Below, in pieces: positions 1 through 9,999 of a stretch of DNA of 64,000 bases. The translations under genes were made by a program, and so were the position numbers. Each line of letters begins with the position of its first letter. The stretch's first letter is position 1. The notes under the pieces were generated by a model, which made no database searches, had not been told where the DNA came from, and saw nothing but the letters and a program-made list of their open reading frames with translations. This stretch comes from Hermatobates lingyangjiaoensis (lineage: Eukaryota > Arthropoda > Insecta > Hemiptera > Hermatobatidae): positions 558,001 to 622,000 of the forward strand of contig JAPFBL010000164.1 in NCBI GenBank assembly GCA_026182355.1. Reading direction: 5' to 3'.

Positions 1-357
1 ATAAAATAAATATGTATGTGTAAATACAAAAAAGGATCAGTGTAAAAAAAGTATCGTAAAATATATACAAAATAATAGAATAAATATATAAATTAAATAA
101 CAAATCATAAGCAATAAAAACAAACTCAATTGATCATAAATAATAATAGAGAAAATAAAAAATAAATAAATACAATACAAACAAATATATCTGCAACAGT
201 AAATAAAAGGTAGAGACTAGATAAAAAATAAACATAGGAAAGTAGTTACGAATACAAGTTTTTAAGAAAAGACAAAACTAATATATACAGAAGATATGAA
301 AGAGGAAAAAAGAAATAAATACTAGGAAAAAAAATCATCTTTTAAGGTTTAGTCCAG
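1..357. other. AT-rich DNA, nothing recognised
   Basis: Very A-rich sequence without a convincing reading frame, RNA gene or repeat boundary that I can see. Confidence 0.5.
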
Positions 358-545
358 GTGCAATTACGCTCCCCGAGCAACTGGGTCGGTTACTTGCCGT
401 TGCGTCTACAACGTACTTGGTCTCCATTTCTCTGTTCTCCTCAAGAAGAATTGCCCAAAAATTTTAGTTTGTACCTGTGTTTCTTTATTTTGAGTCTTAC
501 TCTTCTTGAATTTTGAACTCGTATTGCGTCCATTTTGGATCATAG
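358..545 (+). mobile_element. Family D2 PLE-like relic, decayed hammerhead module
   Basis: Shares the stretch around TTGCCGTTGCGTCTACAACG and the end near CTTCTTGAATTTTGAACTC with the better copy at 42490..42630. The ribozyme module (about 439..462) is decayed: CTCAAGA replaces CTGAAGA and the GAAA core reads AAAA. It ends close to a TA-rich tract, as other copies do. Confidence 0.55.
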
Positions 546-664
546 TTCCGAAATTATAATTATATAATATTATTATATATTATATATATATATATATAAA
601 GATTTCACATAAACACGTGAAACAACAATCAATGATCAAACCACAATAAGAAATGGGAAAACAA

Positions 665-707
665 GACTAAGATCTTTCAACCGTAACAAGCGGTCTTCGT
701 CAGAGTC
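665..707 (-). ncRNA. Hammerhead-like ribozyme candidate, family A, left arm
   Basis: Mirror image of the module at 734..776, identical in sequence. Read on the minus strand: GACT, CTGACGA, one extra A, a GACCG/CGGTT hairpin, GAA, the palindrome AGATCT, T, then AGTC. Confidence 0.6.
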
Positions 708-733
708 AAAAACCCAACTGCAGTTGGGTTTTT

Positions 734-776
734 GACTCTGACGAAGACCGCTTGTTACGGTTGAAAGATCTTAGTC
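734..776 (+). ncRNA. Hammerhead-like ribozyme candidate, family A
   Basis: Order of parts: GACT (stem I, 734-737), CTGACGA core (738-744), one extra A, stem II GACCG/CGGTT with a 7-nt loop, GAA (763-765), self-complementary AGATCT (766-771, stem III of a dimer), T as the cleavage-site base, and AGTC (773-776), which pairs with GACT. The inserted base before stem II departs from the classical hammerhead but is constant across all families here. Activity is inferred, not shown. Confidence 0.65.
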
Positions 777-830
777 TTGTTTTCCCATTTCTTATTGTGG
801 TTTGATCATATATATATATATATAAAGAAA

Positions 831-1112
831 GAGCAAGAGTGTTGTCTTAATTTGGCAATGATAATTTTTTAAAGCTTTATAAAATATTCAAAGCTGACTT
901 CATGGCTTTTTGAAACTGAAAGTGACATTTTGAAGTATATGATTTCTTATTGTCTTTTTTGTACTCCAATATACAAAATAAAATTATGGAACTTTTTCGC
1001 ACAAAAAAGAATAAAATTCTGAATTACATGTCATAGAGAACATAGGAAAATAATAACTAATGAAGATCGATATTTTAGTCATGAGGATAAGGAGAGAAAG
1101 AGGAGGGAGGGA
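831..1112. other. Unannotated AT-rich DNA
   Basis: No supported gene or repeat boundary seen. Confidence 0.4.

Positions 1113-1164
<52 letters not shown>
1113..1164. repeat. (GA)n microsatellite
   Basis: Nearly pure GA dinucleotide tract inside a purine-rich stretch (about 1090..1180). The serine/leucine-rich reading frame on the other strand is just the translated repeat. Confidence 0.95.
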
Positions 1165-1170
<6 letters not shown>

Positions 1171-1850
1171 GAGAGAGTGAGAGAATATCCCCAAGACTGG
1201 CTTAGCATATCCGTTTCAATGATTTGTTATAATTTTTAAGAAAAAAATATTTGTTTTGTTCTGTATCCTATTATTTTTATTATTTTTTTTTAAATAAAAA
1301 TATTTTAATTGGACGTAGAATACATAATATTGTAAAAAGTAAGAAATCTATTCATAAGGCAAAGAAAGAATCTTAGTAATGCCAAAAATTTGTATCTGTA
1401 GACTGAAATAATTATATACCATTCGAAACTAACGTCTCAAGTATTATCTTAATAAATTCATCTACTCATTTGTAATGTATACAAATATCTATGTATTTTT
1501 AATGACGGATATCAATCTGCGGAGATTCACCACTCTGATGCTAAATCTCATTCGGAAGGTGGATAAAAAACTTCTGAACACTAAACATCTGCTATTAATC
1601 AAGTCCGGCTACTTCATTAATTAAACTAATATTAATTGGTACGATTAATTCAGTCCTTGTTTAATTTTCAAACATATCATTCTTTTCTTTCAAAAGTAAT
1701 CCTTATTAATTAATGTTTATTCTGTTATTATATATTTAATTTTTCTTATACACAAGTATATCTTTATACTTATAAACCTCTGTTGATCATGACTGTTTGT
1801 TTGTTTGCACTTGCTTTAAACTGAATGAATAATAAAACAATTAAGATTTT
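1165..1850. other. Unannotated AT-rich DNA
   Basis: No supported gene, RNA or repeat boundary seen. Confidence 0.4.
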
Positions 1851-1915
1851 GTGAGAATCAAACCCACGACTTTTGCGTTAGAAGTCCAACGCTATATCCT
1901 CTGCATCAAAGGGAC
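1851..1915 (-). pseudogene. tRNA-Arg(UCU)-like pseudogene fragment
   Basis: On the minus strand the segment reads like a tRNA: GATATAGCGTTGGACTTCTAA covers the D-arm end and an anticodon loop with TCT, and GTGGGTTTGATTCTCAC is a T-arm with a decayed B box. The anticodon stem has two mismatches. The 3' acceptor strand is missing, so it cannot pair with the GGTCCCT at the 5' side. It is a pseudogene or the head of an old SINE, unrelated to the main SINE family in this window. Confidence 0.6.
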
Positions 1916-2169
1916 CTTGTTGCAATAAGGTTTATTTATAATAAACCTGATATAAAATGATATAATAAAAGATAAAAATAAATGATATCACGTTTTATCT
2001 GTATAAGTCAACTAAAGAAGTATCCTTAGCTATTTGATTATCTCAATGTGCTTTTGAATATCAAACAGATTAAATATTATTAATTTTTCGATTTAAATTG
2101 TAATAATTTAACAATAATAAATTTTGAAAGAAAAAATTTAATGAATAATTGACAATATAAAATGAAATT

Positions 2170-2485
2170 CTAACGTAGTGCAATCAGTTATTATGTGGAT
2201 TTACTCATTGTAGGGTAAGAAGCTAATGAAATGGTCTCCACATATAAAAGTTTAATGGTATAAACAACGCGTTTCGAACACGTAGTGTCCTTCCTCAGGC
2301 ATTAACTAAGGATGAGTGTCTGTGGTACAACTGACGATGTATAAGTGTCTCAGTTGTACCACAGACACTCACCCTTAGTTAATGCCTGAGGAAGAACACT
2401 ACGTGCTCGAAACGCGTTGTTTATACTATTAAACATTTTTATATGTGGAGACCATTTCATTAGCTTTTTACCCTACAATGGATAA
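2170..2485. mobile_element. Family E inverted pair with two hammerhead-like modules
   Basis: Two arms face each other. The outer end CTAACGTAGTGCAATCAG is shared with the second family E locus at 6300..6320. Arms carry GTAGGGTAAGAAGC/CTTTTTACCCTAC and converge on a spacer near 2335. Minus-strand module at 2272..2298, plus-strand module at 2386..2412. Unlike most families it is not flanked by (TA)n. Confidence 0.75.
2384..2420 (+). ncRNA. Hammerhead-like ribozyme candidate, family E
   Basis: CTGAGGA, one extra A, hairpin GAACAC-TAC-GTGCTC, GAA, palindrome ACGCGT, then T. The cleavage-site base follows the no-G rule. Stem I is weak here (one G-C plus a wobble), so this family is a poorer candidate than A, B, D or F. 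Confidence 0.45.
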
Positions 2486-2489
2486 AATG

Positions 2490-3165
2490 AAATGTAATTT
2501 AACAACAAATGATACTTACTATAGTAAACCAAATCAATATAAGTAAAATATTAAAAGCATCTGTAATCAAAAAACATTTTGTTACAATGCCTATACTTTA
2601 TTTTTTTGATATATTTATTTCAAAAGTATTCGGGCCAATCAACTCGGAATGGAGAAAGATTTCTGTCAAATCATACTTAAACTATGGAAATTAGGGATAT
2701 TTCTCTATCTACATTTATGATAGATATCATAAACCATTTGATATGAAGAAGTGAATGTTTTGAATATATGGCTTCTTATTTCTGTCAAAGAGAACAGAAC
2801 TGATATGACCTAGAAGATCCATATCTGTAGCAGAGGCTGGTACCGGTAAGTACTGTGATAGCAAACCAACTGACTGATGGCCCTGATAAAAACACTGGGG
2901 ACCCAGCATGCTAACAGCCATAACCATCAGTGTTACCAACTGAAACAATATTTTAAACACCCAATAATTTTAATCAAATTTGGTTTAATCCAAAAATTAT
3001 GGAGGGACATTCATATCATTTTATTCTTATTATGTGTGTCACTCAACTTTGTTTTTTCAGGAGTGGGATGGAGAGTATACCACAAAGCTAAACCTCTGAT
3101 TCATCAAATCAATATTGTATCTTTCTACCGATTCTTGATTCTACATGGAAACTCTTAATTTTTAC
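2490..3165. other. Unannotated AT-rich DNA
   Basis: Short open frames occur on both strands and overlap each other; none resembles a known family. No repeat boundary seen. Confidence 0.35.
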
Positions 3166-3169
3166 CTAA

Positions 3170-3392
3170 CTCCAATATGGAGTTTTAGGTAATAACTCAA
3201 GGATCCCTAATTTAGAATAGGGATCTTTAACGAGTATCTGGCATTATAAAGACTCGGGAATAATGCGGCTTAACGTCCTCTCTGAGGAACGATGTTCTCA
3301 CATTTGTTCACTATTCTGTGAAAAATTCGAGGCCAGAATGACCAGACCAGGGATCTACCAGTTCAGAGGAAAGTACTCAAGCCACAGGGATA
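3170..3392 (-). mobile_element. tRNA-derived SINE, degenerate copy
   Basis: Minus-strand copy of the SINE family. The body segments GGGATCTTTAACGAGTA and GACTCGGGA.. ATGCGGCTTAACG are recognisable, followed by a decayed tRNA-like head ending near 3392. The 3' tail is altered around 3172..3205. Confidence 0.7.
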
Positions 3393-3394
3393 CC

Positions 3395-5900
3395 CTAACA
3401 TCATAACATTTAACTTAGATACTCTACTATATATAAATTACAAATCAGTTAAATTAGTGGTTTAAAGAAATAAAATCTCCTCGAATTAATTATTATTATT
3501 TTGATTGTTGCTGTTATTATTATTGTTATTATTTTTGCTCACCTGGGACTGCCAAGCTTAAATCTCTAAACAAGAGATGAGGATGTAATAGCCATGATTT
3601 ATCGGCTTCAGCTTGAATCTAAAGAAGTTACCGAGGAAACAATTATGTTAAAAATAACTTTGAATCAAACTAAAGAGCACTTCTACATCTTACTGTTATT
3701 TATAAAATATTTAAATGAAGCATATTTTATGTTAAGTCACAAAAATATTTCTCTTTGAAAGTCAGGAAAAAGAATTTATATGTTATTTAAATTAATTGAA
3801 GTGTAACAATGTTGAAAAAGACTATGTTTATATTGGAGGGGATATATATCTCTCAAGGAGGTTTAAGAGGCTTTGATAGTCACCTTACTTGGGATAGAAT
3901 GGAAGAAGTCGGCAGTAGAGTTTTTATTAGACACAAACGCCGTTTGATGATGGGTGAACGAAAAGGAAGTCATTTTATCTGATGCTTCAACGTCAAGACT
4001 CTTATTTATAGATGGATGTAAAACACAGTAAACTGGGATATTTGAAATGATTCAAGTTCATTGAGCTGGTATTTCGTTTCATATTTTTTTATCGAAATCA
4101 ATGCAAGATGCTGAGTGAGTTTTAATGCCCTCGCTATCTTCTTCAAGGCATGTCATATCCTTTACGAATAATTCTTAAATTAAAGATCCATTAAAGGATC
4201 TTTACTTGCAAAGACATTAAAGATCCATTACATGCAAATCTATTGCCCTACATTAATATGAAGGTAATTAAAAACATAAGTAAACACAAATTCGGAGTTT
4301 TAATACAGTAGTCTTCATATACTATTATATTGCCTCATTGAATTAGAAGGTAAGATCACTCCCGTCGACTATATAAGCCTGAGTGTAAATCCCTTAATCC
4401 TTGATAAGGGCACCTCTCTTTAACTCTGAAGGTCCAGTAATTCCCTTCGTCCAACGATGCGTTAGGACCTTAATTAGGGCACCTGACTTGATAAAGAAAC
4501 TAGTGACTTATAAAAACCCAAATATTTAAAATAAAAAAGATTTATATATTTTTAATATTTTCTTTAAAAGTTCACACATACGAAGGTACCTGCCCTTTTT
4601 TTAAGGTTCAGGGAAAAGTCTACAGGTTTAATGACTTTCTACTCTATCCCTCAGCTGCTATTGCACTCCTTGTAGTCATAGCCTACATGACTTCTTTCAG
4701 TTACAACAGGTTCCTTTCCGTTAAATTCAGTGTTAACGCTATATTTTGTAAATATAATAATCCGCGAATAATATTCAGTTGTATATCTACTCGCAGTATT
4801 CTCATAATTATCTGCATATTAGTTGCTATACACTGCTTAAATTGTATAATATGTATTCACTCATATATAAAATAGCAAAGTTCTATTCTCTCTACATTTA
4901 TAAACTCTGACACTAACATCACCGCTAACTATAAGGCTTGAAACTATATTCACTCTCCTTTGTGGGGCATTTAAAGTTACTTCCATCAGCTATCGAGCTT
5001 TCAGCAACATCTGTAGAACTTTAGGGCTATACTATCTCCATACCTACTCGGTTCTGGCTTGATTATTTCTATATCAGTAGAATATGGTTATATACACCCG
5101 TATATAATGGGACAAAACGTATATGGTCTCACTCCTTTATGTTCTTGAGGATGATTTTTTCTCTATATTCATAGAGGGAATATACAGGATAAAATATCAT
5201 GTATAATAACATATACAGGAATATACAGGTTCCTGTATATGTGTATCTGTTATGATGCAGCTAGATAAAAGCATGAACCGGTAAATAGTGTTTTCTCTAA
5301 AACAAGCCTTGAACATGCCAAACAACTTTTGCCGAAACTTCGGCTTATAATCAGGAGTTGTATCTTTATGACCATTCAAGAACCCCTTCTGTGAATTAGA
5401 AATATTTATTATATTCAGAACATTTAACATACATAACAGAAATGCAATCAAGTTTGAAAAGTACCAACGAAAGTTCTTGCAGTGTGATATATTGGCATGT
5501 CCCAGATGAAGGGTAGGTCAGAGTTTTATCGCCACATTTAAAAGAGATACGAAGAAAAAAAAACAAAGGCTCTCGAAGCAGAAGTGGGCTCATTCAACCG
5601 CCTGCTTTGTGTAAGCGACTTTGTCTTATAGGGACATTGCCAACTTGCCTATTGTCCTGCTATCTTTTGTCGCTTGGATTAGTGTAATGGTGAAACCATT
5701 TTCCCCTGACTCTCTCAACCAACTTTAACTAATCAGTAAATAAGCCTAATTGTCTCAAGTAATCGTCCATTATATAAGCATCTTTCAATATCAGTCTAAA
5801 CATGTCACCCAATGGCATGGTGACTCTGCAAGTATCATGCAGAGGTATCAAAATTCGTTTCTTTCCATAAAAAAGTTGATAACAAATAAATGTTTACTGA
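3395..5900. other. No gene or named repeat recognised
   Basis: AT-rich, with scattered short frames and no family resemblance. A local duplication of AAAGATCCATTA-type sequence sits near 4190..4240. GC rises slightly near 5480..5700 without an interpretable frame. Confidence 0.35.
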
Positions 5901-5904
5901 CTGT

Positions 5905-6320
5905 CGAGTAAAAAGGTAATGAAATGGTCTCCACACATAAAAATTTAATAATATAAACAACGCATTTCGAACACGTAGTGTTCTTCCTCAGCCATTAGCT
6001 AAAAAATACAATGACACCAAAGAGTTATCCATAGTATAAAGTAAATATAGTACAAAATAAAAATAAAATAAAATAAGGAAGAGAATACGAAATTATTTTA
6101 ATTTATTTTTATTTTTTACCTTATTTTATTTTATTTTTATTTTGTACTATAGATAACTCTCTGGTGTCATTGTATTTTTTAGTTAATGCCTGAGGAAGAA
6201 CACTACGTGTTCGAAACGCGTTGTTTATACCATTAAATTTTTATATGTGGAGACCATTTCATCAGCTTTTTACCCTACAATGAGTAAATATCGCATAATA
6301 ACTGATTGCACTACGTTAGA
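5905..6320. mobile_element. Family E inverted pair, second locus
   Basis: Arms share GGTAATGAAATGGTCTCCAC and its complement with the 2.2-kb locus, and the right outer end reaches the same terminus (..TGCACTACGTTAG, about 6319). The interior differs: here it is an AT-rich inverted sequence around TTGTACTATA. Modules lie at 5965..5991 (minus) and 6190..6216 (plus). Confidence 0.75.
6188..6224 (+). ncRNA. Hammerhead-like ribozyme candidate, family E
   Basis: CTGAGGA, extra A, a perfect 6-bp hairpin GAACAC-TAC-GTGTTC, GAA, palindrome ACGCGT, T. The hairpin is better paired than at 2386..2412, where one pair is lost. Confidence 0.5.
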
Positions 6321-6647
6321 TATTTACTGTTCATATTTTTATAAATTTTAGTAGCATTCCTTCCTCTTAACAAAAATTGTTAAAAATAACACCACATTTG
6401 ACTGAAGTTTGCTTCTTCATAAGTTTTTCAAATTTTAGCTAAATATGTTATTTGTTCTAATAATATTTAAATGTAAAAGCTTTGCAAGTTACTTCGTATA
6501 GTATTTATACTATAGTTATAGTACAAACATAGTATTTATTCGTTTTTGAAAAATTAAATAAAAGAATCCTTCAAATAGTTTTAATAAAAAAACAACTGGA
6601 ATTACCTACTGTGGAAGTTAATCAATATTAGTATTAATCCGAAGATG

Positions 6648-6742
6648 TAATTTACCTATGACTGAAATGGGCTCCAAATAACGAATGAGCAAAAAAGAGT
6701 CATAACGGGCTCTAATGTGAAATCCTATAAGTGTAGGGTTGA
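6648..6742 (+). repeat. Dispersed repeat R1, diverged copy
   Basis: Resembles two closer copies at 39530..39635 and 41465..41570: a CTATGACTGAAATGGG-like start, CCAAATAAC-A-AG in the middle, and TGTGAAATCCTATAA near the end. Confidence 0.5.
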
Positions 6743-6904
6743 AAAGAATTACTATTTATAGACTTGCAGTTTTCAATTTCATCATTGAAGCAAAATGCGA
6801 ATGAAAAAGTCTAAACTAAAAGTGTTACGGGAACTGGTACAGTTGACTATTTACTTTTGAAGGAGGGTGAATATTATTAAGGGTATATTAGGAGCCTGAA
6901 TAAA

Positions 6905-7900
6905 GAAATTTGGTTGAGTTAATAAGTCTCTGTTGTCATTAGTTATAACTATAACATGTTGGTTTTAACCAAAACAAAACTATATACAACAGGGGTCTTA
7001 AACCCGAGGGACGAATAAGGACTTTTAATGCTTGCAAATGTTCATCAGTAAGCCATAATCTTAAGGCATATATGTTAATCTTCATGGATGATCAGAAAAA
7101 CTGTTCACATATATATCTGTACAATAATGCATTCCTAAAATTCTCGCGGTAGCAGAGAATAACTCAGAAAACCCTTCTCGCGAAAGATATTTGTAAAATT
7201 CAGGAATACTTTCTGCATAATTTTGCTTCAGGATATTTTCAAATTGTATTGATCTTATTTGAAATTGTGGCTCCAGTTCATGAAAGACTTTGACTATTAA
7301 ATGAAATTACTGAAGTAAGATAGGCAAAATATCTGTATATTTTTTCAGGGATTTGGGTTTAACTTTTTTTTTTAATGAATTCACATTTGGGAAATGAATC
7401 AAATTGTTCATACTCATTTCTTAATACAGTGTCATAAAAAGGTTTTTGCATTTTTTACCCACTAAAATAAGTAGTCTAACACGTAATCGCAACCAGTGGT
7501 ATTTTATTGAATTTAGTCAGTAAAAATTTCACTGTTCGTGGACCGTAAAAAAAACATTTCGGGCTGCGTGTTTGAGACCACTGATATGCAACTGTAACCC
7601 TTGTGCTGTGTAGGTTAGCGGCCATGTAGTCAAATTACTCCAATTTGGTTAGGTTGGCAAGTCTTTGTACTCATTAGTTACAACTATAACATATTGGTTT
7701 TAACTAAAACAGAGAACTATATACAACTATAATTCCTATCCTGTGCCGATGAGCGGCCATATAGTCAAATTACTCCAATTTGGTTAGGTTGGCAAGTCTT
7801 TGTAATCATTAGTTATAACTATAACATGTTTGTTTTAACTAAAACAAAACCATACATGTACATCTACAACCCTAATCTTATGATGGTGAGCGGTGCATAT
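6905..7900 (+). repeat. 135-bp tandem repeat split by a hAT insertion
   Basis: Two adjacent units share CCAATTTGGTTAGGTTGGCA at 7640 and 7775, giving a period of 135 bp. A further partial unit (TTAGTTATAACTATAACATG) lies near 6940 and is continued after 7583, so the hAT element at 6990..7583 landed inside the first unit. Confidence 0.8.
6990..7583 (-). mobile_element. hAT transposon, internally deleted, with transposase C-terminus
   Basis: The left end CAGGGGTCTTAAAC and the right end, whose complement reads CAGTGGTCTCAAAC, are imperfect terminal inverted repeats of hAT type. They are flanked by near-identical 8-bp duplications (ATATACAA at 6982-6989, ATATGCAA at 7584-7591). The minus strand carries broken transposase C-terminal sequence: EPQFQIRSIQFENIL, IPEFYKYLSREGFSELFSAT, and after a frame change RLWLTDEHLQALK, which matches the LTDEHL motif of the hAT dimerisation region. 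Stops and frameshifts show it is dead. The insertion split a tandem repeat unit. Confidence 0.85.
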
Positions 7901-7904
7901 TACA

Positions 7905-8500
7905 CATTATGCCATCAATAAAAACGAATAAATAGCTGTCATTCTCAAATCATATTGGATATCCTAATTCATGTCATGTGCTGCCCTTGCTCTAGTTTTC
8001 CTCGAGAACTTTTATTTCAGGTAATTAGAATGCAAGCCTTGTTCTTGGAACACAGTTCCGAACCAGAACGAGCATCCATTCGTCATATTTAAACGACCGA
8101 TAGAACGACCACCTACTAGACTAGTTCATTCACTGCGTGCGAACCACTCCTGGATTTGATATTGGAATACAGATTATCCACCTGAGCCTACTGATCAGGT
8201 ATATTATTCTGTTTTGCCTTTTCTATCAATCAGAATTTAAAACTCTTGAATCCCCCTAAAGTTTAGTTATCTTTTATTATTACCACTCGTCTATTACTAA
8301 TAATAATAATAAAAATGAACGAATTCTTAATTAATTATTAATTAATTATCTTAATTAATAACTACCTTTACATGTGTCTGTGTGCATGTGCATGAGTTTT
8401 ATACATGTGAATATATATAAATCAAATGGTGCTGTCTATTGGATTTAGATAAAAATTATAATGGAAGTAACACAAAGATAGACACAGCTATAACTTATAT
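7905..8500. other. No gene recognised
   Basis: Mixed AT-rich sequence with a TTAATTAA-rich tract at about 8325..8365; nothing else supported. Confidence 0.4.
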
Positions 8501-8504
8501 CTAT

Positions 8505-8700
8505 TTCTATTTTTGACAATCTTCGTCATCAGGAGGTGATGTGTCCCAGAGGGAGACAGGGCGATTTTTGTAAGTCACCTCCCTGCCTTCCTGCGGGACT
8601 CTTCGCTCTTCACACATCCTGATGACGACGATGGTCGAAATATCGATGTAAGTTATGTCTGTGTCTTTCTGTGTGTTTCCTTCGTTTTGAATTTATTTTA
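8505..8700. mobile_element. Family B PLE-like inverted pair
   Basis: A decayed minus-strand module (about 8511..8532, GAAA lost) faces an intact plus-strand module at 8614..8649, with GGAGGTGATGTGTCCC-type sequence between. The plus arm continues through GTGTCTTTCTGTGTGTTTCC to a (TA)n tract at 8700. The same arm occurs at 24095..24300 and, diverged, at 11155, 29760 and 53035. Confidence 0.8.
8614..8649 (+). ncRNA. Hammerhead-like ribozyme candidate, family B (strong)
   Basis: ACATC (8614-8618, stem I), CTGATGA core, extra C, stem II GAC-GATG-GTC, GAA, palindrome ATAT, C as cleavage-site base, then GATGT (8645-8649), which pairs fully with ACATC. All conserved parts sit in the expected order. 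Stem III would need two copies to pair through ATAT. Confidence 0.7.
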
Positions 8701-8715
8701 TATATATATATATAT

Positions 8716-8990
8716 ATTTCACGATGAATCACAAACACAGAACTAAGGAACAAACACACTTACTGTCTCTAATTTTCGGTTGAAATGTCATCAGGAGAGT
8801 TGAGATAGGGACACCAAGCGCACTTGTGAAGCGACGGTTGGAGACACTCCAACTTGAGAAACTCCAACCATCGCTTTACAAGTGCGCTTGGTGTCCCTAT
8901 CTCAACTCTCCTGATGACGGTTCAACCAAAAATTAGAGACAGTAAGTGTGTTTGTTCCTTAGTTCTGTGTTTATGATTCATCGTGAAACA
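8716..8990. mobile_element. Family D PLE-like inverted pair
   Basis: Outer arms run from TTTCACGATGAATCA to its complement ending at 8988, and inner arms include CAAGCGCACTTGTGAAGCGA. A minus-strand module (8774..8794) and a plus-strand module (8911..8931) are both damaged: one has a mutated stem II, the other has GAAA changed to AAAA. Confidence 0.8.
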
Positions 8991-9132
8991 TTTGTTGTCC
9001 TTTTGGATCGTTTTCCTGTTTACAATATATATATATATATATATATATATCATGATTTGTTTTCTTGACCCAATATTTATATGATGTAATTTTCTTGAGG
9101 TTTGAGGTCCAATGATAAAAACTAGTCCATTT

Positions 9133-9170
9133 GCCGACGTTTCGACATATATTTATGTCATCTTCAGGGC
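9133..9170 (-). ncRNA. Hammerhead-like ribozyme candidate, family F, left arm
   Basis: Complement of the module at 9580..9617: GCC, CTGAAGA, extra T, GACATA/TATGTC hairpin, GAA, ACGT, C, GGC. Confidence 0.65.
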
Positions 9171-9344
9171 TACAACATGATTGTTTTACAATTAGCACTA
9201 CTATTACAACTATTTGGTAATTTATTACATTTTAATATGTTCAGTAACAAAGAGGAATTTTTTGATAAAACAGTTATTACGACTCTGGATTATTTTGTTA
9301 TACATTAACATAAGGATATTGTTATAATTCTAATATATAATATA

Positions 9345-9402
9345 TAATATATATAATATATAATATATATAATATATAATATATATAATATATAATATAA
9401 TA
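9345..9402. repeat. TAATATA satellite at the palindrome centre
   Basis: Tandem TAATATATAATATA units form the spacer between the two family F arms. Confidence 0.85.
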
Positions 9403-9579
9403 ATTCTAAAGCAATAGAATAATTATAACAATATCCTTATGTTAATGTATAACAAAATAATCCAGAGTCGTAATAACTGTTTTATCAAAAAATTCCTCTT
9501 TGTTACCGAACATATTAAAATGTAATAAATTACCAAATAGTAGTAATAGTAGTGCTAATTGTAAAACAATCATGTTGTA

Positions 9580-9617
9580 GCCCTGAAGATGACATAAATA
9601 TATGTCGAAACGTCGGC
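9580..9617 (+). ncRNA. Hammerhead-like ribozyme candidate, family F (strong)
   Basis: GCC (9580-9582), CTGAAGA, extra T, a 6-bp stem II GACATA/TATGTC, GAA (9607-9609), palindrome ACGT, C (9614), then GGC (9615-9617), which pairs with GCC. The UC dinucleotide at the predicted cleavage site is of the classical type. Confidence 0.68.
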
Positions 9618-9659
9618 AAATGGACTAGTTTTTATCATTGGACCTCAAACCTCAAGAAA

Positions 9660-9679
9660 AATTACATCATATATATATA

Positions 9680-9722
<43 letters not shown>
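9660..9722. repeat. (TA)n microsatellite between families F and G
   Basis: About 60 bp of TA dinucleotides joining two PLE-like insertions; typical of the setting of these elements here. Confidence 0.95.
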
Positions 9723-9727
<5 letters not shown>

Positions 9728-9995
9728 TGTGTTCTCTAATCGGGGTTCGGTCAATTTTCCGAATTATACTGTCTAGTCGAAGGTTTTGTCCGGTTAACAT
9801 TGTTGTTCCTTTAAATAATGTAAATTTCATTTTCTTAGTTAAAAAATTCTTACTTCTGCCTATGAAAAAGGTTTTAAATAAAACCGAAACGTTCGCAACA
9901 AGAGTTTAATTTTTATCCTGGAAAATTGACCGAACCCCGATTAGAGAACACACCTATTCTATCAAACGGTCGATATATTATTGAATCTGTTATAT
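9723..9995. mobile_element. Family G PLE-like inverted pair
   Basis: Starts with GTGTTCTCTAATCGGGGTTC and ends with its complement near 9951, followed by CGGTCGATATATTATTGAAT and (TA)n. The same outer ends recur at 26800..26995 and 51765..52225. The plus arm carries the family G module at 9857..9897. The left arm is truncated and lacks it. Confidence 0.8.
9857..9897 (+). ncRNA. Hammerhead-like module with unusual core, family G
   Basis: TGCC, then TATGAAAAA where other families have CTGANGAN, then a stem GGTTTT-AAAT-AAAACC, GAA, palindrome ACGT, T. Downstream pairing to TGCC is partly lost here (CGCA) but is intact at 51824..51864. Either a decayed lineage or a new variant of the core. Confidence 0.4.
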
Positions 9996-9999
9996 ATAT

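Larger units (their letters stand above)
595..830. mobile_element. Family A inverted pair with a perfect spacer-less palindrome
   Basis: Two copies of family A face each other. Positions 634..807 form a perfect 174-bp palindrome whose centre lies between 720 and 721, with no spacer. The left copy extends further out through TTTCACATAAACACGTGAAA to a (TA)n tract; the right copy ends directly at (TA)n. Each arm holds one hammerhead-like module, on opposite strands. Confidence 0.85.
9025..9680. mobile_element. Family F PLE-like long inverted repeat
   Basis: A palindrome of roughly 620 bp. Arms of about 290 bp run from near 9080 to 9345 and 9400 to 9665 and are separated by a TAATATATAATATA satellite. 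(TA)n lies at both outer ends. Arms are nearly identical. Each contains a complete module, so a transcript from either strand would carry one. Short frames inside the arms look fortuitous. Confidence 0.85.

Noticed and set aside
984..1208. Serine/leucine-rich reading frame on the minus strand
   Set aside because: It is the translation of a (GA)n microsatellite.
1851..1915. Functional tRNA-Arg gene
   Set aside because: Acceptor 3' strand missing and anticodon stem mispaired, so called a pseudogene.
8971..9198. 75-codon frame in the family F left arm, with a matching frame in the right arm
   Set aside because: It is repeated only because the arms are copies, and it runs across the ribozyme module into (TA)n; no PLE protein motif.
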